Positions 5,673 to 6,023 of a stretch of 6,023 nucleotides of DNA are shown piece after piece; position 1 is the stretch's first letter, and each line of letters opens with the position of its first letter. Under the pieces are notes generated by a model. It did not search any database. It had not been told where the DNA came from and saw nothing but the letters and a program-made list of their open reading frames with translations. A program made the translations under genes and the position numbers. The stretch covers positions 1-6,023 of the forward strand of contig DBMG01000039.1 in NCBI GenBank assembly GCA_002304785.1, read 5' to 3'. This DNA is from Candidatus Accumulibacter sp. UBA704 (GTDB lineage Bacteria; Pseudomonadota; Gammaproteobacteria; Burkholderiales; Rhodocyclaceae).

Positions 5673-6023
5673 TTACTCAAAGATCGCGTCGACAAAATCC
5701 CGAGCGACGAACGGGCGCAAGTCGTCGATGCCTTCGCCGACGCCGATGAAGCGGATCGGCTTCGGGCATTGGCGGGCGATGGCGGCAATTACCCCGCCCT
5801 TGGCGGTGCCGTCGAGCTTGGTGACCACCAGGCCGGTGACGTTGATCGACTTGTCGAAGGCCTTGACCTGCGCCAGCGCGTTCTGCCCGAAGTTAGCGTC
5901 GAGCACCAGCAGCGTCTCGTGCGGGCCGGTTGGGTCGGCTTTCTGGATGACGCGGCGCACCTTGGCGATCTCTTCCATCAGATGCAATTGCGTCGGCAGG
6001 CGGCCGGCGGTGTCGGCGAGCAC
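5673..6023 (-). CDS. ftsY: Signal recognition particle receptor FtsY, C-terminal part (runs off the right edge)
   Basis: This is the last 116 residues of FtsY, the SRP-receptor GTPase that docks ribosome-SRP complexes at the inner membrane. Visible parts of the NG domain are the G3 motif DTAGR (residues 4-8 of the fragment), G4 TKLDG (68-72) followed by TAKGG, and the closing GVGEGIDDLRPF (94-105) with the usual short C-terminal helix. The conserved (S/T)GQN loop reads DANFGQN (42-48), with Phe45 where Thr or Ser is usual. The first codon in the window (GTG) is internal, not a start. The 5' part, including the acidic A domain, lies beyond 6023. It is the upstream gene of the ftsY-ftsE-ftsX cluster. 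Confidence 0.97.
   Translation of the reverse strand: MLADTAGRLPTQLHLMEEIAKVRRVIQKADPTGPHETLLVLDANFGQNALAQVKAFDKSINVTGLVVTKLDGTAKGGVIAAIARQCPKPIRFIGVGEGIDDLRPFVARDFVDAIFE

Noticed and set aside
1..6023. CRISPR arrays, insertion sequences, tRNA or rRNA genes
   Set aside because: No regularly spaced repeats, transposase-like frame, terminal inverted repeats or structural RNA signature were found on either strand.

Overview
The window looks like a high-GC betaproteobacterial chromosome. The best clue is the ftsY-ftsE-ftsX order on the minus strand at the right end, together with proteins that read like those of Rhodocyclales or Burkholderiales. This placement rests on remembered protein resemblance, not on a search, so the order-level assignment is tentative.

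Layout from left to right. Positions 1-83 hold no gene I can support. A gene for an exported GltI-type (glutamate/aspartate family) solute-binding protein lies on the minus strand (84-1052). Across a 206-base gap, and divergent from it, is a second family-3 solute-binding-like protein (1259-1987, plus) that has no signal peptide and should be cytoplasmic. It converges on an AroE-like (shikimate/quinate dehydrogenase family) gene on the minus strand (2006-2836). A conspicuously AT-rich intergenic region (about 2837-3163) separates the AroE-like gene from a divergent LysR-type regulator of the NahR/NodD kind (3164-4087, plus). That region holds a good sigma70-like promoter for the aroE-like gene and a nested inverted repeat abutting its -35 box. 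The regulator converges on ftsX; the stretch 4105-6023 (ftsX, ftsE, 3' end of ftsY) is conserved cell-division and protein-targeting machinery, with ftsE and ftsX overlapping by ATGA.

How the genes fit together. The right third is core genome: FtsY is the SRP receptor, and FtsEX is the ABC-type complex that controls septal peptidoglycan hydrolases. The left two thirds are accessory small-molecule genes. The LysR/aroE-like pair is a classic divergent regulator-target arrangement. The AroE-like enzyme keeps the catalytic Lys/Asp pair but has lost the residues that hold the shikimate carboxylate, and it carries an Asp where an NADP-specific enzyme would have a basic motif. It is therefore probably not the biosynthetic AroE and may act on another, unidentified substrate with NAD. 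Both solute-binding-like proteins also lack expected ligand contacts, and no permease or ATPase gene for them is present here. No mobile element, CRISPR array, tRNA or rRNA was seen. The most interesting material is the set of specificity-altered proteins and the operator-like dyad, not a clearly new system.
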